From positions 3,100,001 through 3,164,000 of the forward strand of contig JAZARR010000266.1 in assembly GCA_037389465.1 (NCBI GenBank): 64,000 nt of DNA, given 5' to 3'. Shown here piece by piece: positions 33,006 to 46,141 of the stretch. A program made the translations under genes and the position numbers. Below the pieces are notes generated by a model. It worked only from the letters and a program-made list of their open reading frames with translations. It was not told the DNA's origin and did no database searches. The stretch is from Baylisascaris procyonis (lineage: Eukaryota; Nematoda; Chromadorea; Rhabditida; Ascarididae). Positions within the stretch are counted from its first letter, which is position 1, and every line of letters starts with the position of its first letter.

Positions 33006-36000
33006 TCACAGTTTATAGTCGTTGTAATAGTAGAAAGTCTTCCAGAATTTCGTTCGATTACGCCGATATTTTATATAGACGATGAATACTGCTGCGGCCG
33101 CTATTGATAACCAAAATAAATAGAAGAAATGACTTCCAGATGAAGGATCATATGGCTTAACTGAAACAATACAATAATTAGCGTGAGTAAATTCTTGCCA
33201 ATATTCGTGAATTAAATCAATCATTGTAATAATTCATGTCGTATTGAAGATATAAATATTTTTTTGCACTTCCAATCCCCACTCAAACGGAACCGATCCT
33301 TACGATAACGTCATCATTAAAGTATGTTAACATTAACCCAACATCCCTGAGTTATAAAAGCATTTTTAGAATACGTCATCACATTACTTGCTTTAATTCA
33401 TAAAAAGGTTTCTTACTTTTTCTGTTGAATCATGAAACTGTTGAGCCATTTAAAATGTTCATTCGCCTCAAGAAAGTAGCACAGAATTATATAGGTAAAC
33501 CTTTCGAGCTGAATATCATTTGCATATTCACAACTCTGTTCTACACCGACTGGGTTCCCCTCGCCTCCAGATAAAGACGCCTAAGGTAGTGTAGTCCCCG
33601 ATAGGTGTTCGGACGGCAAATAAACCCGCTTCTTAAAAATGATGCGCAAGAGGGAAATCGTGGCCTCCACCCTCCCCAACGAAAAGGTCATTGCACAAAA
33701 TCGACTCCTATCTGCTCCCACCAGGGAGCCCGGTACTGTTATATTTTTGCAAAGCAAACGTAATAGCATTACCGACCATAATCATTGGCGTCGATGTGCT
33801 TCCATCTACGCTGCGGGTTCGCGTCGAGGTTTTCCCTTCGAAGACGCTGTTCGGCTTGCTCCAGACGGTCCACTTTATCGACACCAACCGCGAATCGTGG
33901 ATTGAATCGCTTCGATGCAGCAGTCTTTAGAGCACCGCCCTCAAATTCGCTCACTTTGTAAATCGGTGCCTGCTAAATTGCTCTTATTCACTACATATAT
34001 CTGCTAAATTGCAACTCAATTCCTTTAGAATTAACCCAGCCGGTCCACAAAATCGGAAGCTTAATCTCGGAAAGTTGAGTATATTTTAGAATTATGTAAC
34101 TTACGATACCAAAGTATGCGTGTAGACTAACAGTTGAGAAGTCATTTCGTAAAAATCAATTACTCTGATGCAAGTGTTGATCGATGTTGTATAGCAAGGT
34201 GCAAACCAAATATAAAAGCGGTGCTGGTGATATCACTCGAGATCACTCATTACCACATCAACGAAAACTCATTCGCAACGCCACTGTGCTCGGACAACAA
34301 CCATCCGATGTCTCGGTGCAGTACAGCTGTCCGTGCGAAATAAATAAAACCACGGTACCGTGCTTTATAATTAATTGCGACATGAATCGAGATAAATAGA
34401 TGCATATACCCACCACCGTCACACGCATGCAATATGTTCCTCTCGCCTCATGCCCCACGCGGTGTACGATTAACCAAATTGTGCACCAATGCTTTCCTGC
34501 ATCACCCTTCACTTGTATTCTTTTTGCAGAGATCAAAAACCATCGATTCAACTTGCAAAAAAAGACGAGTGGAAGCTTAGGATTTTGCTAGAATCTAATA
34601 TAATGGCCAACAAGTTCCACTGTGACGGTCGTTTACGAATATCATGAAAAAGTGACCATTACTGTACTCCGTATCAGCAATTGTTGATGAGCAAACACTG
34701 GGCGCTGGCCACTGCCAAATGATCGAATCCTCACTTGCCACGCCGATACATATAGAAATAACTTTAAAACTGCAGCTTGAAATCGCCGGAGCCTTCAGTG
34801 GCTGGTTGGAGATTATGTGAAAAAGAGTACATCACTTTATATCTTGTATTCAAGTCATAAGGGTTAAGTGAAATCATCTTAGTGCGTTTTTGTCAAAATT
34901 CCCTAAAACAAGATGTGCATGGTGCATTAATTTCGTGAAAGCAGCACAAGCAGGGAAGTGGCTGATTTCTGTTTCAATGCTTACAGCTTTCAAGCACTGC
35001 GGAATCAGAAGGCAAATGTGCAAATTGCATAACAGCGAACTAAGCATCATAAGTAGGTGCTGAAAAAAGTTGCTTTTAGTTACCGAAATCTACAAAAGCA
35101 TAACGTCTGGAAGTTTACTATACAACTAGAAGTTAAGTCTCACACCTGACATCATATCAGCTCCTCTTTTCAACACATTCGCCTTTCGTATAACTGGAGA
35201 TTAAGCCCCCACCTGGTATCGTATCAGATCTCCCTCTCAACGTACGCACTGCAAGCTTCCCGATATTAATTCGGGTCTCTAAAAAAATTCGCAGCAATTG
35301 TTCGTGAATGTAATGCGATTTCATTTTAAAAGTGCTTCGTGAAGCCGAAATGCCATTAAGCATTTTTTATTTGTAAAAGTAAGTACAGAGAGCCTCAACA
35401 ATGAGTATCATAAGTTGAAGAAGCAAGAACGATCGAATGGAAAGCGTCGCGGATGACGTGGCTACTCCAACAATCTGGAATACCCGCAATATCGACTAGA
35501 AGCTGCTCGGCCTATGTCCTAGCCCACTGGAAAACAAATACTAAGAAATGTTGGTTTTTCTATATGATGTAGGAACCTATTCAAAAATGTTATCTGTTGA
35601 ATGAAATCGAAAAAAACTCAATTTTCTCAGCTTCTCCGTTGTTATTCCTCATGATAATCCCCCCCCCCTTTTTCTTTCTGGAACCAGAAAGAGGCAAGAG
35701 ATAAGAAGGAGAATTCATGAAACCTATTTTAACAAACAAATAAAATGAAGGTGATTTAATAGACCCGAATAGCTGCTTAACTGCAAGATCATCAGGTGCT
35801 GTTTTTGTCGTAGATGTTATCCCATCGGAGAGGCGCAGACAACGGCATGCAAGCCCCAAAAATCAGACTCGACATTTTAAGACCAAGAACCTTAACTGCC
35901 ATTACCTATCAAATCATTCTTTTATTTACTTTGCACTTATTTAAGATACTCTGAAGAGACCTTCAAAACGTTCGCAAGAACTGGGTCACATATGGCTAAT

Positions 36001-39000
36001 ATTTGTTCTGCCAATTACAACCCACATATAGCTCAAATAAAAAGAGGAAGAGATTTGAGTGCAAAATGAACACAAACAATAGAAGATGTGCGATGGGTTG
36101 TGTGCATTAAACGCCAATTGAAACGTGGATATAGAAGAGTGCTAACTTACTTAGTTCCCTCAAATGAACTTATTGACAAACAAGTTAAACACCATAAAGT
36201 AAACGTAATTACTTCAAGAATTCAAGGTATGCACGCCGCTCATTAAGTTGCACATGTCGTGTGAACTCCTCATTCACACATGATACTGATAAAGAGAATA
36301 AATTTGCATTTTGGCCAGGAACTAATACTTAAAACTCCAAACAAGTTTTCACGTGGGAATTTTCGCAAAGATGCAGCTATAAGTTCCAAAAATGCGAATT
36401 ATAAGTTCATCACAACAGCAGATTAACGTTAAGCGTGCAATGGATGATTACCTGAGGGAATTACGAAAGCAAACCATAGACGGGTGTAAAGTAAAGCTAC
36501 TTCTGTCCTGGATTTTCAAAGTTGCCTCTGAAACTGCACCTTAAGTGGGGGATATGACTTTACGATACTAAAAAACGAGATGGGGTGTGTTCATGGGTAC
36601 TTTTTGGTAATTAACGACAAGAATGGTGCACGCTTCGGTGTTTGTTTATCGGGTCCTAAGAACAATTGTGGGGACAATCGAGGAACACATTTTACAAGGC
36701 ACATGAGGTGCTATCCCAGCAATGCATATGGTCGCTAATATGAAAAAGCGAGAGCTATTTAAAGCATCTAAGGAAGAACTCGGATAAGCTTTTTTTAAGA
36801 AAAAAAAGAACAAAGAGAAATTACCTCAGCAGAATCGGTTTTGATATCCGAGTAATAAGAGATGAGGAAGTTGAGCACCTCACTTTCGACGAATCCGTCA
36901 TTGTTATGGCATGACGCACAGATCGACGCCGGGGGGAATTGTTGCTTAGGGAAGGCTGGATCCTCGCTTTGTGATTTTGCTAATATCTTATTGACAATAT
37001 TGTGTGCACGCCACAACCACATTATACTATCAGCTAAAACGTTTAAATTGAGAGTGACACAGCTGTAAACAATTAATTCCGATTAATCCACCAAATACGG
37101 TATGACTGGGAGGTGACGTGATGGCGGAGAGATTCTCACTGACAAATACTTCAATCCTTTCTGATAAAAAATCTTCTCCGTTTCGTGCACACTCGACTCG
37201 GTTGCGTTTCCTCACAGTCGATTCTTTCGGAACATAGCCTACTCTTTGATCTGTCTAACTTCATCACCATTGCTTTTATGCTTTCTTTTATTATACGCCC
37301 CTAAATGATATCTGCGATCAAAGTGTTGAGCCGTCCATCCAATGACGTGGCAAATATCTCTAATGCAAAAATTTTAAAGCCGGTTTTGCATAAATTATCG
37401 ATAACATTGATATGTTTTAATAGTTAACCTCATATAAACTAGAACATTGCACTAGTTACTGAACAAATTAAATTTCATTTAAAAATGCACTGAATGAAAT
37501 CATTATAAGTGCGCAATATTACTATGAGGATGTCTTCAAATTCTACTTCAAGTTCAATAATACGATGCATGACACAAAATATGAATAGAGAAATGCAGAT
37601 GGACTTTTAATGTATCAATGATCGTATTATAAGGAAGTGAGATTAAAGAAACGCAGAGAGGCAGAAAAACACAGTTGAAGCAGTTTTATAAAGAAGAAAA
37701 GAAGGGAAAACAAACGTGACATACCCGCTCGTCTTATAGTACTTTTGTCAGTTTTCTCCACATGGTTATGAAAATGTTTGCCACAAACTTCACAGCTAAA
37801 ATATCTGTATATAAATTGATGAATTGGTTCAATTACTTCGACCGCCGCATCGAACGATGGATCTGCAAAATTTTCCATCAATGAAATTGGTAAGTGGTTT
37901 CTGGGGTAAACTAAAGTCCACAACATCTGTCGATTCGTTATATAAATAAAAAGGAAATTTATGAAATAATTCCAGGAAAGTCAGATGGAAGAAAAGTGAG
38001 AAAACATTCAAATACATAAAATATCCGAATAGGCACTTACTGTTCTGCTCGATTCTAAATGCCTCAACGGTGATCGTATGAAGAAGCGTCCAGAGACCAC
38101 AAGAATAGCCACGAAGATATGGCTTCGAACCACGACATGCAATCCACGTCATATTTGTAGGCAGAGGGTAACCCAAGTCTGACTGAAATTGTTGCTAGCT
38201 ACTTCTACATACGAATGTAGGTTTGAGCTGCATGACCAAGTGGAAAGGCGACAGAACTGCTTTCCATATATGACGTTTCAAATTATCCTTCTTCTCTTAC
38301 ATAATCTGAGTACAGCAACAATTAAACTTTAACCAAACGAGCCGAAAACCACAACGCGAAAAACATTTAAACTGCATTAAAAACTTAGGCACTAAACCCG
38401 CAGCCAATTTATCGGTTAGTAGTATGAATCAAGTAATAGATGAATGGAAGCAACGAATATTATTCACATTATTCAAAGAATAAATGTTTCAAAAAAAAAC
38501 TACTAGGAAGGATCTGGTATGATTGATTTCCTTTTCTATAAATTCCAGCTCGATAAAGTCTATAAAATGCTACTAAACTATACCCAAGCATTCATAGCCA
38601 ACATATCAACGAGAGTGGGCTTGCATCTGAAAAAGAAAACTGAAAAAAAAAAGAGCTGAAAATGAAGATAGAAGAGGGATATAAGCAACTAAGACGAGAG
38701 AAAACACAATAAATGAACTTTTTAATTGCAAACGAGGAAAATCGAAATGTCGAAAATTAATGCAGTGAAGCTGTGTAAGCTTGAAACCTACTTGCACACT
38801 ATCGACTTTGGCGATCCATTGATCGGCAGAAACCTGCGACGTTTGTGATAACCATTCATCTAATCGGTAGAATAACCGTCGAATTGGTACTGTACCAGGC
38901 GCGTACTGAAAAATTCAAAAATTTGAAGTACTTTGTGCAAGTCATTTGCAGTTTTAAAGTGTACGGCCTTTAGTTTGATTTTCATAATTTTTTTCCAGCC

Positions 39001-42000
39001 ACCATATGCCCAACAACTTGCTTGATTGCACTAACTAGCAACCTTTATTAGTCGAATACATCGGCCTCATCTCAATATTTGAACTCCATGCACTTGGTGA
39101 AGCCGTCTAAATTTGGTGAGATTTTGACACAATTTTTAGATTTGCGATAGTCTGTCGAAATACAGAAGGTTGCGGTGGAAGCAATTGAAATCATAGTCAT
39201 CTTTTTCAGGGAGCTTAGAAGTTGAAGAATGATTTGCCCATTGAGACACACGGGTGGAGGTGTATATTTTGCACAACACGATGTGCAATGCATTGCATTC
39301 ACTATGTGATGGCCGTACAGATGGTGCACATAAACGAACAACGGTGTTTGATTTTTCTTCCAAAAGACGCTTTTACTTATCATATATGAAGTTACGTATC
39401 TTTCAGGATATATTAAAGAAAATTGAATAATCACTGAAGAATTTCAAGACAACTTCATATATTCTCCATAAAAAAATTTAGTCTTAATATTAAATTACTT
39501 CTAAATGATGTATTTTTGATGTCTTAATTAGATCACTGGGGTAGAGAATTTTTTAAATTCCACAATGCAGAACAAATTACTTTTTCCGTTTTTTAAACAT
39601 AAAGAAGGCAAAAGATATGACTGAAAAATCGATTGTGCAATTAGCTGTAAAACTAATGAAAAATGATAGGAGATCGTTTTGTCATTTTACTCGATTCATC
39701 CCTGGCAAATAATATCAACCTAACCTTTTTCAACATTTGGATCCATAATTTCAGTGCGGCCATATTTTCACCCTCGATGAGTTGTCTGCGTGGAATTTCT
39801 TCTTTTAATATATAATACATCGCTGATGTTAGATCAAGCAGTTGAACCTAAACAAATTCTTTTATTTTAAAAATACGATAATGGATTATATTTTTCCAAA
39901 AAAAACGTACTTGAGCGAAATCTGCTGTCTGCAGAAATTTTCCAAAAAAACGTACACAACATCAACCTGCAAGAATGGCAAAATAAAATAAAACGGCTCT
40001 TTTTTCTTCCAGATCCCACTCTTCTCTTAACTGTAAGAAATTCACTCCTGCAATAAGCAGTTCTTCAGTAGTATAGCTGATACGGCCTAAAAGCTTCTGA
40101 CTGCACCATCTACATATCTGTGACCTAATTAAACAGTACTTCTTAAATGATCTTTACGCAGATGCAAAAGGAACAGCAGCTCTTTCATAAACACGCCCGC
40201 TCCATTGAGAGCATCGAAATTCTGCAAAATGCATTCATACCTCGAACTGGTTCCAACTGGCAGTAATCGTTTGTTCAGTTTGTTGCACGACTGGTGGGGC
40301 AGTTACTGCAGACGGTGCCTGAAAAATTACAGAATCATAGAATGGCTAGGTAATTCATCATCAATATCTTTTTTTCACTTTTTAAACAAAGAAACAGTTG
40401 ACATGCTTCAACATTTATTACTTAATTTGTTATGTCCTTCAATTTTAATAAATCTTTGAGAAGATCCAGGCGAACAACATAAATAAAAGACCCAACAAAA
40501 GCTTCTGCGATGAAAAGCGTAAAAAGCGAGCCAGATTAAACCAATGCGACTTGCGCTTTTTGTAAATCCAGCCTAGCATACCAGTGAGTGCATAAATATT
40601 CACTAGAAGTGTACTCATTTTACGATTATCGCGATCGGCTGTGCAATTCATCGGTCAAGTCTTTGCTTATATCTGACCACCATGTGATGTAGAAGAAAAG
40701 TCAGCATGCAAATTTGGTGTTTTAGAGTCAAGTCATTAACATAAATAGAATCTGATCAGTTGGGAACTAAGAAAAAATTAAGTTCCAGGTTCATCATGTT
40801 CGCCATTCATTTCCTCAGCTGAAACTGCCGAAAAGATAAAAAACAAATAGATCCACAGAAATAAACATGAAAAAGAGATTAGAGCGACAATAATAGTAGA
40901 AAGGAATAAAAATTAACGACGATAAGAAATATGCAAATTGTGCGGCCACTGTCTTATCATTACTTAGGCTGAACAAAATCCAAGAAGCATGATGAATTCA
41001 AATATTCGAAGCACAAAAAATTTTATTGCGGAAAGTGCATCCTAAGCTCACTTGGGATGCCACGTTCCCTATTTTCTTGTCCATCTAATAATCTCTGCCT
41101 CCCCTTACATTTGCCAATCAGAGGGTTTCCTAAGAACCGCCATTTATAGCTTTCCTTTCTAAAGACTGAATTTTCTAAAAAATAATAATATTCATTTCAG
41201 ATGACTTAACCACGAATACCTTCAGTAATATAGTGTTTGTTTATAACGATTATCAATTACTCTAATTAGAAGACTGTTGATGTAATTTCTATAATGTAAG
41301 AATTTTTAAAGATGACAGACTTGCACAGAAAAGTGCGTGAAAAGAGGATAATATCTGGAAATTCCGCCACCATTCAGCATTAAACTATGACCAGTTTGTT
41401 TCAAGCGAAAATAATTGATTCGAGCAAAAAGTGAAGTGGACACACGATTAGTGAGGTGGGATGAAAAGACATACAGGAAAAGAAAGTAAAGTACCATGCG
41501 TTCTATGCCTACCGCAATCAATTGCTCTGTAATCTTCTCTCGTATCTGTGGCCAAGTGATCTTCGCTCTGAAAATATTTCAGATAGTGTCAGCATAACAA
41601 GACTATGAAATACAAATTCCTTGATTCAACGAGTAAAGAAAGCAAAAGAAGGAGGACGACGATTAAAAGTTTTTAACTTAGGGAAAACTTAAGAGTAAAT
41701 TAGGTGCATGGAACAGATATTTAGACGGGACACAAAGGTTATTCAAAATATTGCAATATAATACTAAAAGATATTTCCCAACACGACAAAAATCAACAAC
41801 GTTCCTTCGAATGGAATCAAAACTCTCAGCAAAGAAACATAAAGGTAAAAAAAGGTGCTGAATGAGAAGTATAAGCTGCAACGTTTAAAGTAAACAAAAA
41901 AGGGCTTCATTAGCTTTCCTCTCTCCTTTGCTCCTCCCCGCACCTTTCCAATTCCTCCCGTTATTTTATCAATTGCAATGCATCGAAATTAGATATTATT

Positions 42001-45000
42001 AACGATTGGGTTTCAATACTTCAAGAGACATACTCGGATGAAAAGATCGGCACTTGCTGTCCCTTGACGTATAAATAGAGTTTTGGAAGATCGGCTGGAG
42101 CGGTAGCACCAAGGCTCCTTGCAAGAGCATCTCCACTGCTCAGCAGCACAATATGAACTCGTTTGTCCACGGCAAAATTTATCTTCTCCTAGAAACAGCA
42201 AAAAATCAATAATACAGTGAATAAAAAATTACTCAACTCACAAAAACCTGCCTATCGCATCCTCCAACAAATCCGACTCGATTCCACCCAAAAATATTTC
42301 TCAACGTCTTCTGAACTTTGCTTGGTTAGAAAGATATTTAACATCATCTCAATGAAGTAAGATGATTTATTTTATAGATCAATAAAGAGCAATAAATTGA
42401 TATTTCGTTAAGCAAAGGAATCTCGCATTTTCTTCAATAATTAAATGCTTTCATAGTGTGCGATCATAGAAACTACTTTTCAAGAGAGAAAAGCGTATCT
42501 GACATAGTGATCGCTGGTCTTATTTGGGACTAAAATATGTGAGTCGAAGCGAGCAAAGAGACAGGACCGTCATAATGAAGCGTCTTTAATGAAGCACAGA
42601 AATACTGGAACGTTTCTTAGAGGTACAAAAGAAGAAAATGTTAGAAAGTAATAAGACATAAAAAACTTCTTTTCGAAAAAGACAGCATGCAACGAACCGC
42701 CCAAGTAACCCTGGCCGGATATGCTTCCACTATCAACGCCAATAACGATGCTTCGGGACCAGCCAGCTGCCAAAGACTCTCCACCGTCGAACTACTGAAA
42801 TTAACTTAAATTGTTCCTCATCCAGCTAACAACGTCATAATATTCTATTTTTTCTTCTCGCACAAGTAAAGTACCCATCTCTACTATCCTATGCCTCTCG
42901 CCGCTTTTCATAAACATGCATAAATGCTCCCAGCTGATATATCAAACTCTATTATTCTTGATAACTCATTGCATGGAAGTCGAGAAAGAAATGCAGCCTC
43001 GTTCGGCGCCATAGATGCTTCTCCTCCCTCTTCCTTCCTCCCCCACCACAACGTTTAAAGTACATGAAAAAAATTTCCACTGTCACTCGCAGTTGTATAC
43101 ACCACACAAACTCAAAGGGTCACAATGAACTTGCAACTGATGTGTGTTCAGCCACAAACTTCCTAATGAACTTGACATCAGCCTATTCCGCACTAACATT
43201 ATCCAGCAGTAACACTTAAATAATTAGCAGTTATCAGCAATTAACGGCGCACTTATCAGCATAGTCGAAACTTGGCCATTGTGGTGGTCTCTGTTTTAAC
43301 CAGTCATCTCGTACCAACTGTGCCACGTCTAACGGTAATGTTGTCAATTCGTGCTTATTACCTTCATATCGAATACCGTCACCTTTATCTCTTGACATAT
43401 ACTTGAAATACTGCAATCAATATTAACGATTAAACGTTTGCAAATGCAAAAAAAACGAGTAAATAAATACACAAATTATTATAGTTTCGGAATGCAACAG
43501 GTTGCATAAGTTAATTCTTGAAGGATATTTATGCAACAGAAACAGAGTTAGTTTTGACATCGTAGGCTATAAATAAAGGAGAAGCTGCAGCAGAATGTTG
43601 TCATATAGATTTCATTTGAAAGAACTCAACACACATGTGCGAAATAAGAAAAAATCAACAAACGTAGATAACTTCAACTGCATCACATTTTGTGCGCACA
43701 GCAATCTATAGAAACGCTAGCTTGGTTTACTACTCAATCATCGAATAAACAAACAAATATGCATCAGAAAAGCAACAAATAAATAAAGAAATAAAAGAAC
43801 TGTGAGATAGAGATGTGATGGATGACCTTAATGGTTGGAAATGCGTCGATTGCATGCTCACGACATATCCTCGAATTCTTATCATCTGCGCAATTTACAG
43901 CAGCTACTTCTACAATTGGTTTCCACGCTTGCACATCTCTGCAATTTTCACATTATCATTTTTATCATTTAGTAACGATTCTTCAGGAATCCTTATATAT
44001 AATTTATCATTTATCAACGATAATTTATGCATCATCATATCACCAATCACCTTTTAATTCTAACGATTATAACGAACATTCCCACTGGATTGCTCCTTGT
44101 GAGATCGCTTTGCGTGAGCTATCTCATTACCTTTGAACGGCAATTTTTACTTTACAAATATGCCTTATTTTATTATTAAATCAGAGAATTTTTAAATTTC
44201 TCCATATAATAGGTGTTCATAAAAAACGCTACCAACCTAAATCGTCTTCATATCGGTGTTTCATAATACGTAATGCGGAACAGAGCAACATCTATACGAT
44301 TATACCGTTAGCATAAAGTTAGACATTTGGTCATATTTGTTGAGAACGTAATAAATAAAGATATTATGAATTCAATGGAAGCACCTCGTATGCAATCGAG
44401 TCTCTTATATGCTTCACATCAAATAAGCTCAAATAAAAGAACATCTTTAATGAATGATGAGCAATTACGCATCTTTCGCAGATTTAAGTAAACTTTATTT
44501 TTGTAAAAGTGAAAAGTTACACGTCAAGAAGATTCCGACTGATCAAAAGAGAGGTCAATGAAGAAAAAGGAATCAGCAAAAATGGATGAGAAGAAATGTT
44601 GCAGAAATTGAGGGCTATGTGCGTTTGCAATTCCAATCATAATCTTGACAAACAAAGTGAAACATGGGAATTAATACACTCTTATTTTTACGAAACATCT
44701 GCATATTCAACTTCAACGGCATAAAAAATTTCGAGATTTTTAGGCACATTTATGAGTTTGTAATCCCCTCAGAAGATGGCGAAAAAACTTGAAAGTTGAT
44801 AAAGGTGGCAATTTATGACTAAAACACATCCATCAAATCTCATTACTTCAGTTTCAGAGATTCCTCAGCTGAAACACTATCGGACAAATAGACAGACAAA
44901 CAGATATATAGGCAAGGATAGAAGAATATAGGTGCTTGCTTGCAAAGGCTGATAAAGATAAAGAAGAGTACTTACAATGCGAATTTTTTATATAAAGGTG

Positions 45001-45559
45001 CATAGGCAATACAAGCACCACACCAGCTTGAATAGAACTCAACGAAAAATGCCTTGCCCTGAAACAGCATAAATCCCGTTAACAACGCTATGTATGTGCA
45101 GTAGCTAGCACTGCGAAGGCAGGACCAAAAATTTAATATTCTTCGAAGGAGGCATCAAATTATTGCAGAAAAATGGATAATGAAGGAAAATAGGTGGAAG
45201 AATAGACGAAGAGAAAAGCGACATGGATGAATGCGATGATGGGGTGGGGGGAGGGGAGCTGGGGGGGGGAGGGGGTGGAGAGTCTTATGGTACAAAATAC
45301 AATCAAACTGTTTCTTGCAAACTGCTAAACAGCATAAACCCTAAAGTGAGAAAAAAATGAAATAAAATAAAATAAAATAAATAAACTACAAACATTTTGT
45401 TAAAAAATTTACAACCTGATTATAAACTTTCTGATCGAAATTGTCGACATCCAATAGCAATATTTGATCTTCATTAGAGAAAAGAGACTTCTCATCACCG
45501 ATCACATGGTCAAGCAATGTGGCAATAAGCACAACGATTAAGAATTTCAGCTGACCCAT
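33006..45559 (-). CDS. Quiescin sulfhydryl oxidase (QSOX), 15 exons
   Basis: An FAD enzyme of the secretory pathway that forms protein disulfides and reduces O2 to H2O2. Minus-strand exons: 45559-45416, 45058-44976, 43938-43827, 43410-43253, 42794-42710, 42188-42034, 41567-41513, 40318-40241, 39847-39725, 38905-38792, 38182-38041, 37862-37725, 37033-36825, 33972-33777, 33160-33006. All phases join, giving 648 residues. Domains: signal peptide about 1-21; thioredoxin domain with WCGAC at 60-64; a second thioredoxin fold without CXXC, about 166-264; helical region about 290-368 containing RRQLIEGEN; Erv/ALR domain with structural cysteines 385 and 397, FAD-proximal CEVC at 440-443 and CASC at 501-504. 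The 61-residue spacing between these two motifs equals that in human QSOX1. A transmembrane helix lies at about 609-627. The weakest junction is the last donor (TATG/GTCGGT at 33777). The start is the first ATG after an acceptor-like TTCAG at 45610-45608. Confidence 0.93.
33777..33972 (-). other. QSOX exon 14 with competing 3' ends
   Basis: This exon encodes the linker after the Erv domain, including KRFNPRF and RRWKHID. Splicing at TATG/GTCGGT (exon end 33777) joins the transmembrane exon in frame. Reading through instead gives only Gly-Arg and then TAA at 33771-33769, which would make a soluble protein. Another GT at 33772-33771 fits the donor consensus better but is out of frame with the next exon. 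Confidence 0.55.
35120..35240. repeat. Diverged ~65-bp tandem duplication in QSOX intron 13
   Basis: Two similar blocks, about 35120-35174 and 35189-35240, share the order TA(C)AACTxGAxxTTAAG, CACCTG, ATATCAG or GTATCAG, CTC..CTC and TCAAC. Confidence 0.55.
35659..35668 (+). repeat. Poly-C tract (10 C)
   Basis: Ten consecutive C followed by TTTTTC, in QSOX intron 13. It is poly-G on the transcribed (sense) strand of QSOX. Confidence 0.9.
38216..38287 (+). other. tRNA-Ser-like fragment in QSOX intron
   Basis: TGACCAAGTGGAAAGGCGAC resembles the A-box and D arm of a class II tRNA-Ser, and GTTTCAAATTATCC further on resembles a degraded B box. No acceptor stem can be built, so this is at most a relic or part of a tRNA-derived SINE. 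Confidence 0.25.
45241..45282 (+). repeat. G-rich tract with G-quadruplex potential, QSOX intron 1
   Basis: Runs of 4, 6, 4, 9 and 5 G separated by one to four bases. In the QSOX sense strand this is a pyrimidine (C-rich) tract about 175 bp before the exon 2 acceptor. Confidence 0.85.
45355..45385 (+). repeat. (AAAAT)n short microsatellite
   Basis: AATAAAAT repeated five to six times within QSOX intron 1, just downstream of exon 1 in gene orientation. Confidence 0.8.
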
Positions 45560-45640
45560 CTTATAGATCGGCGACCGAATGCGCTTCGCGCGCTCGCGTA
45601 CACACCTCTGAATAATCGTATAAAATAAATCGGCGGAAAG
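45560..45640 (-). promoter_or_regulatory. QSOX 5' leader with probable outron acceptor
   Basis: On the minus strand an ATTATTCAG acceptor-like site ends at 45608, 48 nt before the ATG at 45559. An AT-rich stretch (ATTTATTTTATAC) lies just upstream. The leader itself holds an unusual CG-rich palindromic patch (GCGAGCGCGCGAAGCGC). Confidence 0.45.
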
Positions 45641-46046
45641 ATACTATCGAAAACAAAACGTTCACTCGAAAATCGAATTACCATCATATATAAGCTAAGC
45701 GACATTTTTGTTGGGAAGTGCGGAAGGGGGAGTTCATTGCGCTATTAGTTTCAGGTAAAAATTGTATGTCCACAGCTTTTCGCACCAAAATACGAGCGAA
45801 TCTTTTATAGAGCATTCATTTAATCGTGATAAATTGATGCGAATTGTGCGAACGATATTTTGAGAGCTAAACGCATATTGAAGAGACAAATGCCCTGAAA
45901 TCATGAATATACTCACGGATAATGTTGATAACACCGATCGACTATGCAAGTAGCAACGCATTTTTGTGTGCAAGTGGAACAGCACATTCGAATGCCCATA
46001 ATTAATGCGGTGACCTCTCTTGTGCACGAGGTGAAAATACACAAAG

Positions 46047-46053
<7 letters not shown>

Positions 46054-46138
<85 letters not shown>
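46054..46138. repeat. (AT)n microsatellite, ~85 bp
   Basis: Uninterrupted alternating TA, about 42 repeats, 495 bp upstream of the QSOX start codon. Confidence 0.98.
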
Positions 46139-46141
<3 letters not shown>

